Under the pieces are notes generated by a model that made no database searches, was not told the origin of the DNA, and saw nothing but the letters and a program-made list of their open reading frames with translations. This document shows, in pieces, positions 29,781 through 40,490 of a stretch of 64,000 bases of DNA. The position numbers were made by a program, and so were the translations under genes. Each line of letters begins with the position of its first letter. The stretch's first letter is position 1. Source of the DNA: Siphonodentalium dalli (lineage: Eukaryota > Mollusca > Scaphopoda > Gadilida > Siphonodentaliidae); the NCBI GenBank assembly GCA_032622095.1, contig CP136065.1, positions 204,610,618 to 204,674,617 on the forward strand, given 5' to 3'.

Positions 29781-32279
29781 CGATCGTCTGGAACTGCACA
29801 TACCGCAGTCGTTGGTCTGGACTGAAACAGTGAAGATGTACCGGATAACTGGTGAGCTGCATCTCCTGGAAGATGGTGAAAACCCGCGAACATAGAGCAT
29901 CACCGTAATTATCAGCCCCTCGAAGGTTTAACACGATGGGCTTGTCGGGTGTAGCATCCTTCAACAGTTCCCTAAGCACATTCTCCTGCGACCCGTGGGT
30001 TGAGGCTGGCTCAGTGTAATCCAGCCCAATTTCTCCTAAGGCATTAACTCGCAGATCCATGACAAATTTCTGCAGTTGATTCCTAAGACGATCACAAAAG
30101 AAATGCCACTTTGGATGAAGTCCTACAGCTATTCCCCACTTCATGTTGAGATCCTCCTCAGTCGGAAATGTGTCGGGATCACAGAACACAGTCACCCCTC
30201 CGTGGAGTTTAATAGGCACTGCTCCTGTGGGTCCGTCCCCCAATAACTGATCGAATGATTCCTTAAAAGCGGGAAATTTCTGCAGGGTCCTATCCTTATG
30301 AAAGTGACTATCTATGCAAGTTTGGTAGTGTCGATTCCACGCCGTCCGTCGAAGTCACCTCTTCTCCCATCCAGTCCTCAAGATCATCATCCTCCAGCGA
30401 CAAATACTCAGTTGGAGTGGTTTTGACCGGGTTAGGGTCCCCAAAAACATTGTCAGACAAACCAGAGGATGCTTCTTCCGATTCCTGAACGAGATCAGCA
30501 GTCTCTTCTTGATTTTCGACATGGCCAACTTCCATAGGTACTTCCTCCTCTTCTCTAGCTGCGGATTCCGAAAGTAGGCCCTTAACCCTTTACCCAACAA
30601 ACCGGCCAAAACCGGCCAAATAAAGCTTCAACAGCCTAAAATATCTTCGGTCTGTCTCAATAGAACCATACAAATATGGATATCATTGGAACCGGCTCCT
30701 CGACCACATTGTGATAGTTACAGTTATGCCCTGTGCCAATGCATTCTCTTATATATGCGAGTCGACCATAGGTCGCCTCGCATATATAAGAGAATACATT
30801 GGCCTTTAACACTTTTTACCATTTTTTCTTACATTCTTTAACAATTTTATAATTTTTAATGTGTTAGGCCAATGCATTCTCTTATATATGCGAGGCGACC
30901 TATGGTCGACTCACATATATAAGAGAATGCATTGGCACAGGGCCCTTCTGTTGGGTAAAGGGTTAACCGGGCGAGCCAGTCCAGGTCCCACTTCTTCCTC
31001 TTCTCTTGGTTCGGATTCCGAAGGAAGGCCCTTAACCGGGCGAGCCAGTCCAGGTCCCACCCATTCCTCCTTCCCTTCTGCCATAAGTCCCTGCTCCGTT
31101 TCGTCTATCTTCCCACCGTATCTCTTGCTCCATACCTCGCTCCTGGTCTCTTCGGTAGAATCCCTGTTGATAAGTGATCTAAGTTGAGATGCCGTTAATT
31201 TATTTATCAAGGGTACTAGCGCCCTCCAGTGAACAAGGCAGGCCTTGGAGTTAATAGGATTTAGTAGAAACGGTCCCTCGGGTTGAATAAAACCTTCATG
31301 TCAAAATTCACTACACAAGAATTCCATCAGTCGAGAATAAGCTTGACTCGTAATAGAGCTTTCAGTTGGAATCTCTCCCTGACCATTAATCTCCTCCACC
31401 AACTCTTGATACGAAGAATCCCTAACTTCGACTGAGTCCAATCCTTCTGCATAAGTCCATGTCCTCCTTTGGCTCCCACAATTTCTGCGAAACATGCGCA
31501 CCCAGAACATGCTTCTTCAATTTGGGCGTTGTGGCGGAACAGCCGCCGATAGGACACGGGTACACAAGTTTTCCAGATTTGCGCCGAGTCGCTCGTCTCT
31601 TCCGGTTGTTCAGAGTTGATCTCTTTGATGACACATCAGTTGATTCCGGGATGGGCGATTCCATGGTGAAGTTGAGTTGCTGTCTGGACTTTCGCTCATA
31701 TACTTTCTTGAATCCCCATGAAGGAATAATCCCGTCATCATTTCCTGCGCACAAAATCACACCATTCTGGGTCTTATAAAACTTCATGCCGTTCTTCATA
31801 CACTTCTCCACGTTGATCGAGATGACTACCTGGCTGATGGACCTCATGTCCGAAATGATAATAACCTTGTCATCCGGCTCAGCTGCAGAGAAGTGGATGT
31901 ATTGACGCTTCATTTTGCTCAGCCCGGTGGTGCGAATCTTCTGCCAAGACGCTGCCGATGTGCCGTGTAGATCCTTATCCAACTCTGTGGGAGACGAGAA
32001 CTCAAACAACTCCAGATCTGGCACTGGAATGGTATGTCCCTGCACCGCTCGGATCTTCCAAGTACCGTCCACCCGATTGACAAGCTGAAACCTCTGCTTG
32101 GAACAATTGGCGACCACCCGCTTCACATCTTCCTCTGTAACTCCGACCATAGATGAGCACTCGAGAAGTTTGGACAGCTGACCAACAGTCTATCCCGACT
32201 GTACAATCCACTGGTGGAGTATGTCTGAGTACGAGAGAGAGGAAGCGGCCAATCTTCTCATCATATTTGTGACCGACAT
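29640..32279 (-). pseudogene. Tpt1/KptA 2'-phosphotransferase - zinc finger - TatD nuclease fusion, decayed
   Basis: Read right to left. A start at 32279 (MSVTNMMRRLAASS) leads into a winged-helix-like part with an in-frame TAG at 32192-32190 where Tpt1 proteins have the Trp of DGW-V. From 32150 the Tpt1 domain is clear: VTEEDVKRVV, KQRFQL, IRAVQGH, HGTSAASWQKI, GLSKMKRQYIHFS, FYKTQNGVIL and GIIPSWGFKKV. Tpt1 enzymes use NAD+ to remove the 2'-phosphate left at RNA splice junctions. A C-x4-C-x9-H-x4-H zinc finger follows (near 31495-31555), then, in another frame, a helical stretch, a TGA at 31303-31301, and an acidic linker made of ~23-residue repeats (KGLPSESEPREEEEVGPGLA). After a further shift near 30340 the TatD domain reads CIDSHFHKDRT, AVGLHPKWHFF, LGEIGLDYTE, HLHCFSPDQRL and, after another shift, LLLETDAPYF. 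TatD proteins are metal-dependent 3'-5' nucleases. At least three frameshifts, several stops, a deletion after HCF and a MITE make it a pseudogene. A second copy of the 3' end is at 63745-64000. Confidence 0.85.
30586..30962. mobile_element. piggyBac-like MITE with two long hairpins, copy 3
   Basis: TTAA at 30582-30585 and 30963-30966, the same 14-bp ends, and 69-bp palindromes at 30735-30803 and 30868-30936. It sits in the repeat linker of the Tpt1-TatD gene. A neighbouring linker repeat at about 31028-31045 still carries the uninterrupted GGCCCTTAACCGGGCGAG, which proves the insertion point. Confidence 0.93.
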
Positions 32280-32347
32280 TGATGGTCTTGTTGTATCACT
32301 CTTAGATGGATTATTTGTGGCTGAAGTTGAAGGTCCTGTTGTATCGT

Positions 32348-32500
32348 GTTGCCAGTTGAGTTTGACTTACTTTATGATCAGATGATGTAAGTACCTAAGG
32401 AGTTGATTGATGCCAGTTGAGTTTAACTTAATTTATGTTCTGATGATGTGAGTAACCAAGATGTTGATGCCAGTTGAGTTTTCAGATGATGTGAGTATGA
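32348..32500. repeat. Minisatellite, three degenerate units
   Basis: TGCCAGTTGAGTTT occurs three times with TCAGATGATGTGAGTA, in units of about 70, 70 and 40 bp. Non-coding. Confidence 0.7.
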
Positions 32501-32554
32501 GTTGTCAACTCTGTCAAAGGCTTTCACTTGATCTAGGCTAATAAAAGTGAATGG
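32501..32554 (-). pseudogene. LINE RT motif A relic
   Basis: A stop-free 18-codon stretch reads FTFISLDQVKAFDRVDN, the same RT palm motif as in the Tx1-type LINE at 52.9 kb (LISLDQAKAFDRVDH). Nothing recognisable flanks it, so it is a small LINE relic next to the minisatellite. Confidence 0.6.
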
Positions 32555-32946
32555 GATGGGTTTTTTTGTTGACCGTCAACCACATTGTAATAGGTGAGCA
32601 TTATCAATTATGGTACTGCCTGGAACACCCACAAGTTCGATCCGGGTGTACCAAAGTTGCAATGACACTTCTTAAATGTTTGGCAAATTTTGCCAGTTTT
32701 GTAACAACTCAAGTAATCATAAGCTATATCAGCTCGCACATAATCGTATATACAGGTTAGAACTGACTGTTTAGCTGTGATATATGGTGGCTCAGTTGGT
32801 TAGGAACATGATGCATTAGACTATGATAAACCATACAGCACTACGATGTTGGTTACAACCATATGACATAAAGCCACGTAATATATCTTATGTAGAATGT
32901 CCATTCAAGTCTTAATAGGAATGATAGCTTTAGTTATATTACCGTT
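32555..32946. other. No gene recognised
   Basis: A box B-like AGTTCGATCC (32633) and a box A-like TGGCTCAGTTGG (32789) occur but not in the order or spacing of one tRNA. Otherwise empty. Confidence 0.35.
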
Positions 32947-33045
32947 ATAAGCGATGCTGACGTGCTCTGCCAGCCAGCAGAAGAACCCCTTTCAACGTTC
33001 GTGAGTGTTACTCTGTAATTGAAATGAAATGCATTTTTATCTGTA

Positions 33046-34121
33046 CCGTACTGACCCGCGTTTAGGCCCAGGGGGCCTTTGTTTTATTTGAGCTCAAAAA
33101 TCCAAGTGGGCTTAAACTCGGATATGGCCCTTTGCAAACCAAAAATCCCAAGAAATCAGGACAGTAAAACTGATGTAATAGATCCAGAAAATAAAGTCGA
33201 TCCAATGCAGAGTTTCGGTGAAATATACACGGCTTCCAGATTAAATAAAGTTAAGTATAAGTTACTTTGAGAAAGTCATTTTTCATTTGGATGTGTATAT
33301 TAAAATATTACTTGTCTTGTTTTATTGCCCAAAATTCCCATAAATGACAGTTTGTAAGAATTGTGGGTTATCGGATTTCTGCCATTTCAGACAGATGGGT
33401 AAATCCAGTATCTATAGTCTATATCTATAGTTTATATCAATGTTCAGATGTAAGTGATCCCCCAAGTGAATGATAACGACTATGAAATAACTTTCTGCAT
33501 ATGTATTATTAAATATAACAAGTTGAACAATAACAAGTTGAACAATATACAAAACATAAACACAACAATATAATTAAAACACAACTTTGCCGTCGTCATC
33601 AAACTCGATGTCATCATCTTCATTAAACCAGTCGTCATCAAAGAGTATGCCGCCTGCGAGGTCATTCAGCTAATGCTTGAATGGATTCTAGTGCTTCAGT
33701 CTCCTGTAGGGTGATGGCCACGTCAGCCCCAGTCTTCTTGATTCGGCAAACATCATCCAATCTTCCTTGCCGTCTAGACTGTTTGATATGCCGCATGACA
33801 GGAAACTCTTTATGATGGTTTGGGATTCAATGGCGGCCCAAGATTTCGACACCCAAGTGATGATGTGTTGACGACTTGGCTGGATGTAGTTCCCTCGGTG
33901 GTTCCACTCGGCTGTCCTAAACCAGGTCGCCCAATGCTCCCGCATGTGCATCTTAAACACTCGATTCGGAGTGTCCATGGGCTGAACAAGTGGGGTACAA
34001 CCTGAAAACAAAGATAATAATTTAAAAAAATGTCTGAAAATTGTACAGGGAAATATTATGCAACATATAAGATATGGGTGGGCTTAAACATGGGCATGGG
34101 CTTTGAACCGGGTCAGTACGG
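33046..34121 (-). mobile_element. pogo-like element, internally deleted, TA duplication
   Basis: The ends CCGTACTGACCCG and CGGGTCAGTACGG are inverted and flanked by TA (33044-33045, 34122-34123). The second unit of the host tandem duplication has the empty site (AACTGTAGTAAAATATATTC near 34380). It codes for the last third of a pogo-type DDE transposase on the minus strand. The N-terminal DNA-binding and first catalytic parts are missing. Confidence 0.88.
33590..34003 (-). pseudogene. pogo/Tigger-type DDE transposase, C-terminal part
   Basis: After an acceptor-like TTTGTTTTCAG, the frame reads GCTPLVQPMDTPNRVFKMHM, REHWATWF, SRQHIITWVSKSWAAI and IIKSFLSCGISNSLDG, then stops at 33688; a shifted acidic tail (FDDDWFNEDDDIEFDDDG) follows to about 33590. 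G-C-T-P-L-x-Q-P-x-D followed by a basic N-K/R-x-F-K segment marks the end of the DDE domain in pogo, Tigger and CENP-B-like proteins, and an acidic C-terminus is usual there. It lies inside the TA-flanked element 33046-34121. Confidence 0.82.
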
Positions 34122-34560
34122 TAGTAAAATATATTCTTAGTTAGCAGTTGATAAGATTTAATATTTTTATGCCACCGTCATATTAATGCCACAGTCATTA
34201 ATGCCAGCACCATATTAAAACACTTTTGTATTGCTCTTGTAGTTGCCTTTCTTTCAACTTTCTTTCAACTTTCATTTCTTTCGTTATAAATGATGCTGGC
34301 GTGCTTTGCCAGCCAGCAGAAGAACCCCTTTCAACGTTCGTGAGTGTTACTCTGTAATTGAAATGAAATGCAATTTTAACTGTAGTAAAATATATTCTTA
34401 GTTTAGCAGTTAATAAGATTTAATATTTTTATGCCACCGTCATATTAATGCCACAGTCATTAATGCCACCGCCATATTAATGCCACAGTCATTAATGCCA
34501 CCGCCATACTAAAACACTTTGTATTGCTCTTGTAGTTGCCTTTCATTCATTTTTCATTTC

Positions 34561-34979
34561 TTGTATTCTTAAAGATAAATTTAGAGTTTAAATTTCTTCA
34601 AGAGAATTTCTGTCATAATCAACATCATGCAAGTGGAATGATTTGAGCAATAATTGCAGTCATGACTGTCATACATGTAGATCATTTTAGCAATAATTTC
34701 AGTCTGAACCAGTTTCCATGTCTAGCCTTAGATCTTGATACAAGATTTGCCCCAATTATATGGAATAAATTAGTGAAAATCTAAGTTGGTATTATAAATC
34801 TAGTGTATTTTTTTTACCTTTTTCATCGGTGCCAATATATTTAGAGTTTGCGTGTTTGCGGTGTCTACAGATGTAATGTGACGGCCATATCATAGATTAA
34901 TATGAATGCGTAGTATCATACGTTATCATGTAATAGATCATATGTGTTGAATTTGACCATTTGGTTGTTAATCTGGTTC
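34561..34979. other. No gene recognised
   Basis: AT-rich, no supported feature. Confidence 0.35.
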
Positions 34980-35951
34980 ACAGTTAGGGTTAGGGCTACC
35001 AACCAACACCCACCCAATGGCCAGGCGCTAAAAATAAAACGCTCTCTGCGAACGAACTCCGCAACACGGGACTTCACAGAAAGCGAAACATCAGAGTACA
35101 CATCCATATACCAAAGCAAGACCACCCCCTGAAGGCTGCAATTACCTGGCTATGAAACACTCCATGCTCAAGATACGTACCTTTGACACCACCAAGCAGC
35201 ACGCGACTAAAGTACATATAAATATGAAAATAAAGTGGAGCTACACCACCATGCGAAAAACCATAATATTTTGTAAGGAACAAAACACTAATGAAAACCG
35301 GGGTAAGACCCCTCCGAAGAAGTATGATGAATCATGGACAATCCGTTGGTCGAGTTGATGCCGTGGGAGAGAAGCCATAATTCGAGGGACGAGATCCGGA
35401 TGAACATAAGAAACACACTTAACACCACGATGAGTCATGATGGATCCACCGGGGGGATCATCAGCGCGGTGGTGGGACCAAGAATTGGTTGGCGGCTTCG
35501 GACGCGATCACTGTTCCGCGTGGTTGGCCTGCGACGCCAGAAAGTCTTCTTCTTCATTGTCTTCAACAAACATTGACATATTGAGAGATTATTTCATGAC
35601 AACACCAGATGGCGGGATATGATCGTCCTCCTCGGGGTTGACCAGCATTGACTCGGCGTCCTCGGTTTCAAGGGTTCGTTGAGCCACTTTCATTGGGCAC
35701 GGGGTTGCATCTGGCGATGACTGAGCACGCACAGAATTGGAAATCGGAGAGGGCACTTCCGGTACAGCGGAGGCAACCAGCGCCAGCGATGCCGATGTTA
35801 TGTCGACCTTAACTGGGATGGAAGTGGAAACACTCGCGGAGCCACTCACTGGCCGGCAGCAGCTGCATAAGAATTTGGTTTTGTAAGAACACGAGGGTTC
35901 ATCTGTTACACAAGAAACGCGCCTCTCTCCGATAAACGCTGCGCGACACAT
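34980..35951 (-). pseudogene. Retroelement fragment related to 22.2 kb, with ORF1-like tail
   Basis: 34997-35265 match the 22205-22480 repeat. Upstream on the minus strand, 35951-35589 is a 120-codon frame (CRAAFIGERRVSCVTDEP, later a Ser/Pro/Val-rich low-complexity tail ending PPSGVVMK). Its first ~20 codons are also found in inverse orientation at 40130-40195. I do not recognise a domain. It is best read as part of the same retroelement family as 22.2-23.7 kb. Confidence 0.45.
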
Positions 35952-36822
35952 TCCGATTTGCTACCAATAATGGTGTGGAAATCAGCATATTTTCGCCAAA
36001 ATGGTAAGTTTTTTCAGTATTCATAAATTATTTCTGAAAAAACAATTAACATATATGATCGGACGGCTTTAACAATGATTTGTACCTTACTATAACACAT
36101 AACTGTTCCTTAATTGTAACACAATAGTCATTTATCGCTCGATTTTTCGGTGTTCATTTGTAAAATCCCACAACAAACTCAATCCCTTCTATGAATAAGA
36201 TACAGCTGGACGTTTTGAGGCGAGATATATTTTGTTCTGCATATCTACATTTGTGATGTCATAAAATTTCCACTTATATTGCCCGTTTATATAGCGAAAA
36301 ATGATTTGAAACCAATACACATACGCTAAGTTTCCGATTATAGGCACGCTACTTTTCTCATGTTCCGATAATTTATACGCTACACTTCTCTTCTCCAAAC
36401 ATCGCCTTGATCAATATGGCAAAAATCGACCATATTCGGAGTACATGTATATGCATAGATTTTTGAATGTATGTCAACGTTATTATTCAATATAAGCACA
36501 CACGTATGCAAATTACCCTACATTATTGAGTAGAAATGACACTATTTTGCTTTCAGTCGTTATATTTTGGTATTTACGCGATTTATTATGATTATTTCTG
36601 GTTGGCACACACTAGTTAAGGTTATTGTTGTATGATGTCGTGTCACATTATTCTTCTGTCTTTGTGGCGTGCTTGTTGCTAACGGTATCGGTGTGTGCCC
36701 TTCACTGACTTCAACTGATGTATCAACGTCGATTTGTTGGCATGAGAGATCGAGCAAAAATGCCGACTCTAATGACAGGATGGACCCCTCGGTTCCAGCA
36801 TACATTCTACAATAAAATTATA
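35952..36822. other. No gene recognised
   Basis: AT-rich sequence. Frames of 60-80 codons have no recognisable motif. Confidence 0.35.
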
Positions 36823-37697
36823 TCTATATAATCTATTATATATTTTGAAAGATCTGTGTATGTGTTTGTTTGTGTGTGTGTGTGTGTGTGTGTTTGAAAT
36901 CGATGGAATCGAAAACGACTAAGCCAATTTCGATGAAACTTGGTATTTGGATGTGTTTTCGGCCGGAGACGAACATAGGCATATTTATTTGTCCGTGCGA
37001 GGTCAACTTTTCACGTGCGGAGGTCAAATCTATTTTTACGCCGTTTTGCGCTAATATATTTCAGTTCGGTGCTCACAAATCGATTCGATATAGCGCGAAT
37101 AATAAATTGCCAGTCATATAATTTGCACGGTTAGAATCTGTGTGGCTTCATCTTTCCAACGATATATAATATGTATGTATCCGTTTTAGTTATCTGCCTC
37201 AATTATTAGGGACAAGTGGTACGATCTTTTATCAGGATAAAATCAATGCGTAACTTCTATGACGTCGTCAGAGGTCATAAAGTTAGATTACGTTAACTCT
37301 CACCCTGCCGATGCATTTGACTGTGTCGCGTTAACTCATCACCGGCCGAGGTATCCGCAAATGACATTGGGCTATATATCTCGGAAACGGGTGTAGCTAT
37401 CGACTTGAAATTTGATATGTGAATGTATCTTGCCCCGGTTACGAATTTTATCGGGTCGCCGAGCACGTGCGACGCCAGCTTCGCGCATGCGCAGACGAGA
37501 TCTCGGAAACGGGTTGAGATATTGACTTTAAATTTGGTATGTGAATGTATCTTGCCCCGGATACGAATTTTATCGGGTCGCCGAGCACGTGCGACACCAG
37601 CTTCGCGCATGCGCAGACCAGATCTAGGAAACGGGTGGAGCAATCGACTTGAAATTTGGTTTTTTAATAGCCCGGACGAAGTCGGGTCACCTTCTAG
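36823..37697 (+). mobile_element. Non-autonomous Helitron-like element
   Basis: The left end A|TCTATATAATC and right end CTAG|T with a hairpin (CCCGGACGAAGTCGGG, 37670-37685) about 8 bp before CTAG follow the Helitron rule of TC...CTRR ends inserted between A and T. A (GT)n run lies at 36872-36893. Inside are 122-bp tandem units. No Rep/helicase is encoded. The exact left base is uncertain by about 10 bp because ATCTAT occurs twice. Confidence 0.75.
37378..37660. repeat. 122-bp tandem repeat inside the Helitron
   Basis: TCGGAAACGGGT starts units at 37381, 37503 and (as TAGGAAACGGGT) 37625. Each carries TCTTGCCCCGG.TACGAATT and GCCGAGCACGTGCGAC and GCTTCGCGCATGCGCAGAC. The third unit is partial. 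Confidence 0.88.
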
Positions 37698-37769
37698 TTA
37701 TATATATATATATTAAAGAGGTGTTATTACACTGGTAGGTTATTATTTATATAATGAGGTATGTGATAA

Positions 37770-37860
37770 GACATATCGTCACCTCAGTTCCAATGTGTCT
37801 TATATCCATAAATAAATCGCATACATCTAGGACAAATTGGAACCGAGGTGACAATATGTC
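37770..37860. repeat. 25-bp inverted repeat
   Basis: Arms GACATATCGTCACCTCAGTT.. (37770-37794) and its near-complement at 37836-37860 pair with two mismatches over a 41-bp loop. Function unknown. Confidence 0.75.
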
Positions 37861-39011
37861 TACTAAATATATGCTAAGACATATATAGGCCTACTAGTAC
37901 TCGGATATATGTATATATATTATTGCTATTTATGTCGGGTTATTTTAATATATAGACACGGCCACGTATGACGTGAACAAATCTGAACTCTTCACTTTTG
38001 CGCACATTGTTTAAACCGGACTCAAATTACATTTTATATATTACCGTACACTACATGAAATTGCCGCCTGGCCCTGTTCCAAAAAATCTATTTGCAGGAT
38101 AAGAGAACTCTACGCGCATTACCGTAAAACGAATCTTATGATATCAATTTGTTATTAGATGTACTCAAAAACCTACTCCTGCCCTATTGCATAAAATGCC
38201 ATTGACAGAAAAGATCCTTCGTATTCTATGAAAATGCCAACTGTTTTAGTTAGAAATCGGAAGTACTAATTGCATAATCATGGTTCAATATAAAGAGTTA
38301 CACATCTTTGACCCGTTCTGAAACAAATAAAGGAACGTTTATTAGAGCCAATAATATTATACGACATTACGAATATAACCAATTATATAGGCCTATATGA
38401 TTAAGACATCGTGTATCAGTTTCAGTTGAATAGCGTGGTCACAATAGCATAATCATTGAAGATTCTCCCATTCGTGCGGTACCAATTATGTAATAGTATG
38501 ACGATTTCATTTGGAAATATTAAATAAATAAATCACTGATTATCTCTCCAGTGTCAAATACAGTATGAGTAAACTCATACCTAAATATTCATTACAACAT
38601 TGAATATTTGGTCTGACGGATAACATCGCTATCTCATTTCCAAGTCCTCGGGATTCCGTAATCTGATTGATTGCGTAAATTATTTTCCGTCCAAACCGTA
38701 TGGGTTAATAAACAAGTGTTAGTGGGCGGAGACTCCCATAATGTCACCTCTAAATATAGTAACAGAGCGGAATTTCGAGGCTTGCAAATACAACAGAGAC
38801 AGAAAAAATGGCTTCGAAATTATATATTCGGTACGATTCCGATTAATTTGAAGGATGTGCTGGACCTGATAGATAGGCCTGCGTATGGTACCAACTTGGC
38901 CTCCCATAAATATATATAGAACTTTACTCATGTCCGTGTATTTGATTTACTTTATTGTAACATCATGGTTTGCAAATCAAATTATTTGCCGTAAAAAAAG
39001 TCATCTGAAAG
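37861..39011. other. No gene recognised
   Basis: AT-rich sequence. A plus-strand frame of 82 codons at 38671-38919 has no recognisable motif and no splice context that supports it. Confidence 0.35.
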
Positions 39012-39257
39012 TCAAACACCGAGGAAATGACTTAATTTTATGCTTTTAAATAGTTCTAAAGCATCATTTTTGATGACGACCTTATTTTTTGCTCTCGGAT
39101 GCAGCTTTCCCGTTGATGCAGCGAGTTCATCTTCCGAAAAAGAATAGTCGCACACACAACAAATATTATCTTCTGTAAGTTTCTGTCGCGACACAGGCCT
39201 TCTGTGGGTTGATGAGTCGGCGAAGCACAACAAATAACACGTGGGGACACCTGTCAA
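39012..39257 (-). CDS. Hypothetical fragment with CxxC pair
   Basis: An 82-codon frame ends KLSHFLGV. It holds CCVCDYSFSEDELAAS and a basic-then-hydrophobic tail (KNKVVIKNDALELFKSIKL). A single C-x2-C pair could be half of a zinc site. I do not recognise the family and see no partner exon, so it may be an exon fragment of a transposon protein. Confidence 0.2.
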   Translation of the reverse strand: MTGVPTCYLLCFADSSTHRRPVSRQKLTEDNICCVCDYSFSEDELAASTGKLHPRAKNKVVIKNDALELFKSIKLSHFLGV

Positions 39258-39342
39258 TCATCGATGTATTTTTAAAAATCCGTGGCGTCATTTTGGGGAA
39301 GCTCTTCGCTAAATGGAAATGGTTTTGGCGACATTAGCTCCA

Positions 39343-39367
39343 GACTCTATATTTCAAATATAGAGTC
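39343..39367. repeat. Perfect 25-bp palindrome
   Basis: GACTCTATATTT-C-AAATATAGAGTC. Short, no context that explains it. Confidence 0.85.
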
Positions 39368-40099
39368 GACGTTCACCCAGACTGTGTCAAATAGAGCGTG
39401 ATTGAAAAGTCGTAATTATATAATGTTGTCCCCACATATCCTTCCGTCGCCATTTGGCTACATATAGAACTATGTGATATATGCATGACACCTCGTATCA
39501 GTGGAAGTAGCATAATCGTTCGGGGATTCCATCATTCACGAGTTATCAATGCTGTTATAATTATATTTATGACAATTTGCAATGATGCACAATCACTGCT
39601 TTCGTGCTAGAAGAAATCAGGCATCATTAAACCCCGAAAAAACACAAACTAAGATCATATGAATAAGCTTATCCGTTCGGAAATGTAACATATTTTATCG
39701 GAAAGAGTCTAACTGATGTAACGTCTTATCGGAGATGAAACGTAGCGTTTTTGAGCACTTTTTAACTTCCGTTTTTGTCAAATTATAGGTATATATCTCT
39801 AAACAATGCATATCCATTTATCAACAAGACATATATCTATGAAAATGCAAGCTTCTATAACCATGGCGAGGTGTTATCACACTACAGCAGCCGTTGTTTT
39901 GGTCCACATTTTAGTGATAAAAGCACACAAATTTCATGTTGTCTCATACATGTCGAATAATGAATATAGGAGTATGACATTGTATATTTGTTGGCCTAGC
40001 TAGTAATGATTGGGACTATTGTACACAATAAATTTAGCAGTAAACATATTACCTATTGTTCCTTTGTTGTTCTCTATGCAGCTCTATGTTCATAAATAA

Positions 40100-40490
40100 G
40101 CTTTCTTCATCGGGTGTGAAGCGTAGCGATCGGATAGTGCCGCGCAGCATTTATCGGAGAGACGCGCGTTTCTCGTGTAACAGACGAATCCCCGTGAAGA
40201 ACAACAACTTTCTTTCTCCTTGCCTGACTGCTGAGAACGTGCCACACTGCATGGCAGCTAAACTTGGCCGGATTGGTGATGAGACTAAGTTTGCAAACAC
40301 CACTCTTTGTGCTAAGGTTAAGCGGTATGGAAGACTGCGAAGATGACAACGTGGAAGGTGGTGGCTTCGGTGAGGACGACGTGGGAGAGCTGGTAGGATT
40401 TCTAACCTCTGGGTCCTTTCTTGGGGAGGAAGAGACTTCATAAGAGGATGGTGATGAGTTCTCCCATAGCTGTAGTTTCTGTTTCACGCA
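40100..40490. repeat. Retroelement-like fragment, shares block with 35.9 kb
   Basis: Bases 40130-40195 match 35890-35955 in inverse orientation. The minus-strand frame here is Ser/Pro-rich (SSPRKDPEVRNPTSSPTSSS); the plus-strand frame holds CMAAKLGRIGDETKFAN. Neither can be assigned. It abuts the dispersed repeat starting at 40547. Confidence 0.35.

Larger units (their letters stand above)
32947..34560. repeat. Tandem duplication (~280 bp unit), first unit split by pogo-like element
   Basis: Unit 1 (32947-33045 plus 34124-34240) and unit 2 (34288-34540) share GCCAGCCAGCAGAAGAACCC, GTTACTCTGTAATTGAAATG, AAATATATTCTTAGTT and TATGCCACCGTCATATTAAT. Short ATTAATGCCAC(C/A) units inside repeat further. 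Confidence 0.85.

Noticed and set aside
32618-32860. tRNA gene or tRNA-derived SINE
   Set aside because: A box B-like AGTTCGATCC comes before, not after, the box A-like TGGCTCAGTTGG, and no cloverleaf can be drawn.
38671-38919. 82-codon plus-strand frame
   Set aside because: No motif, no splice context, and composition like the AT-rich surroundings.
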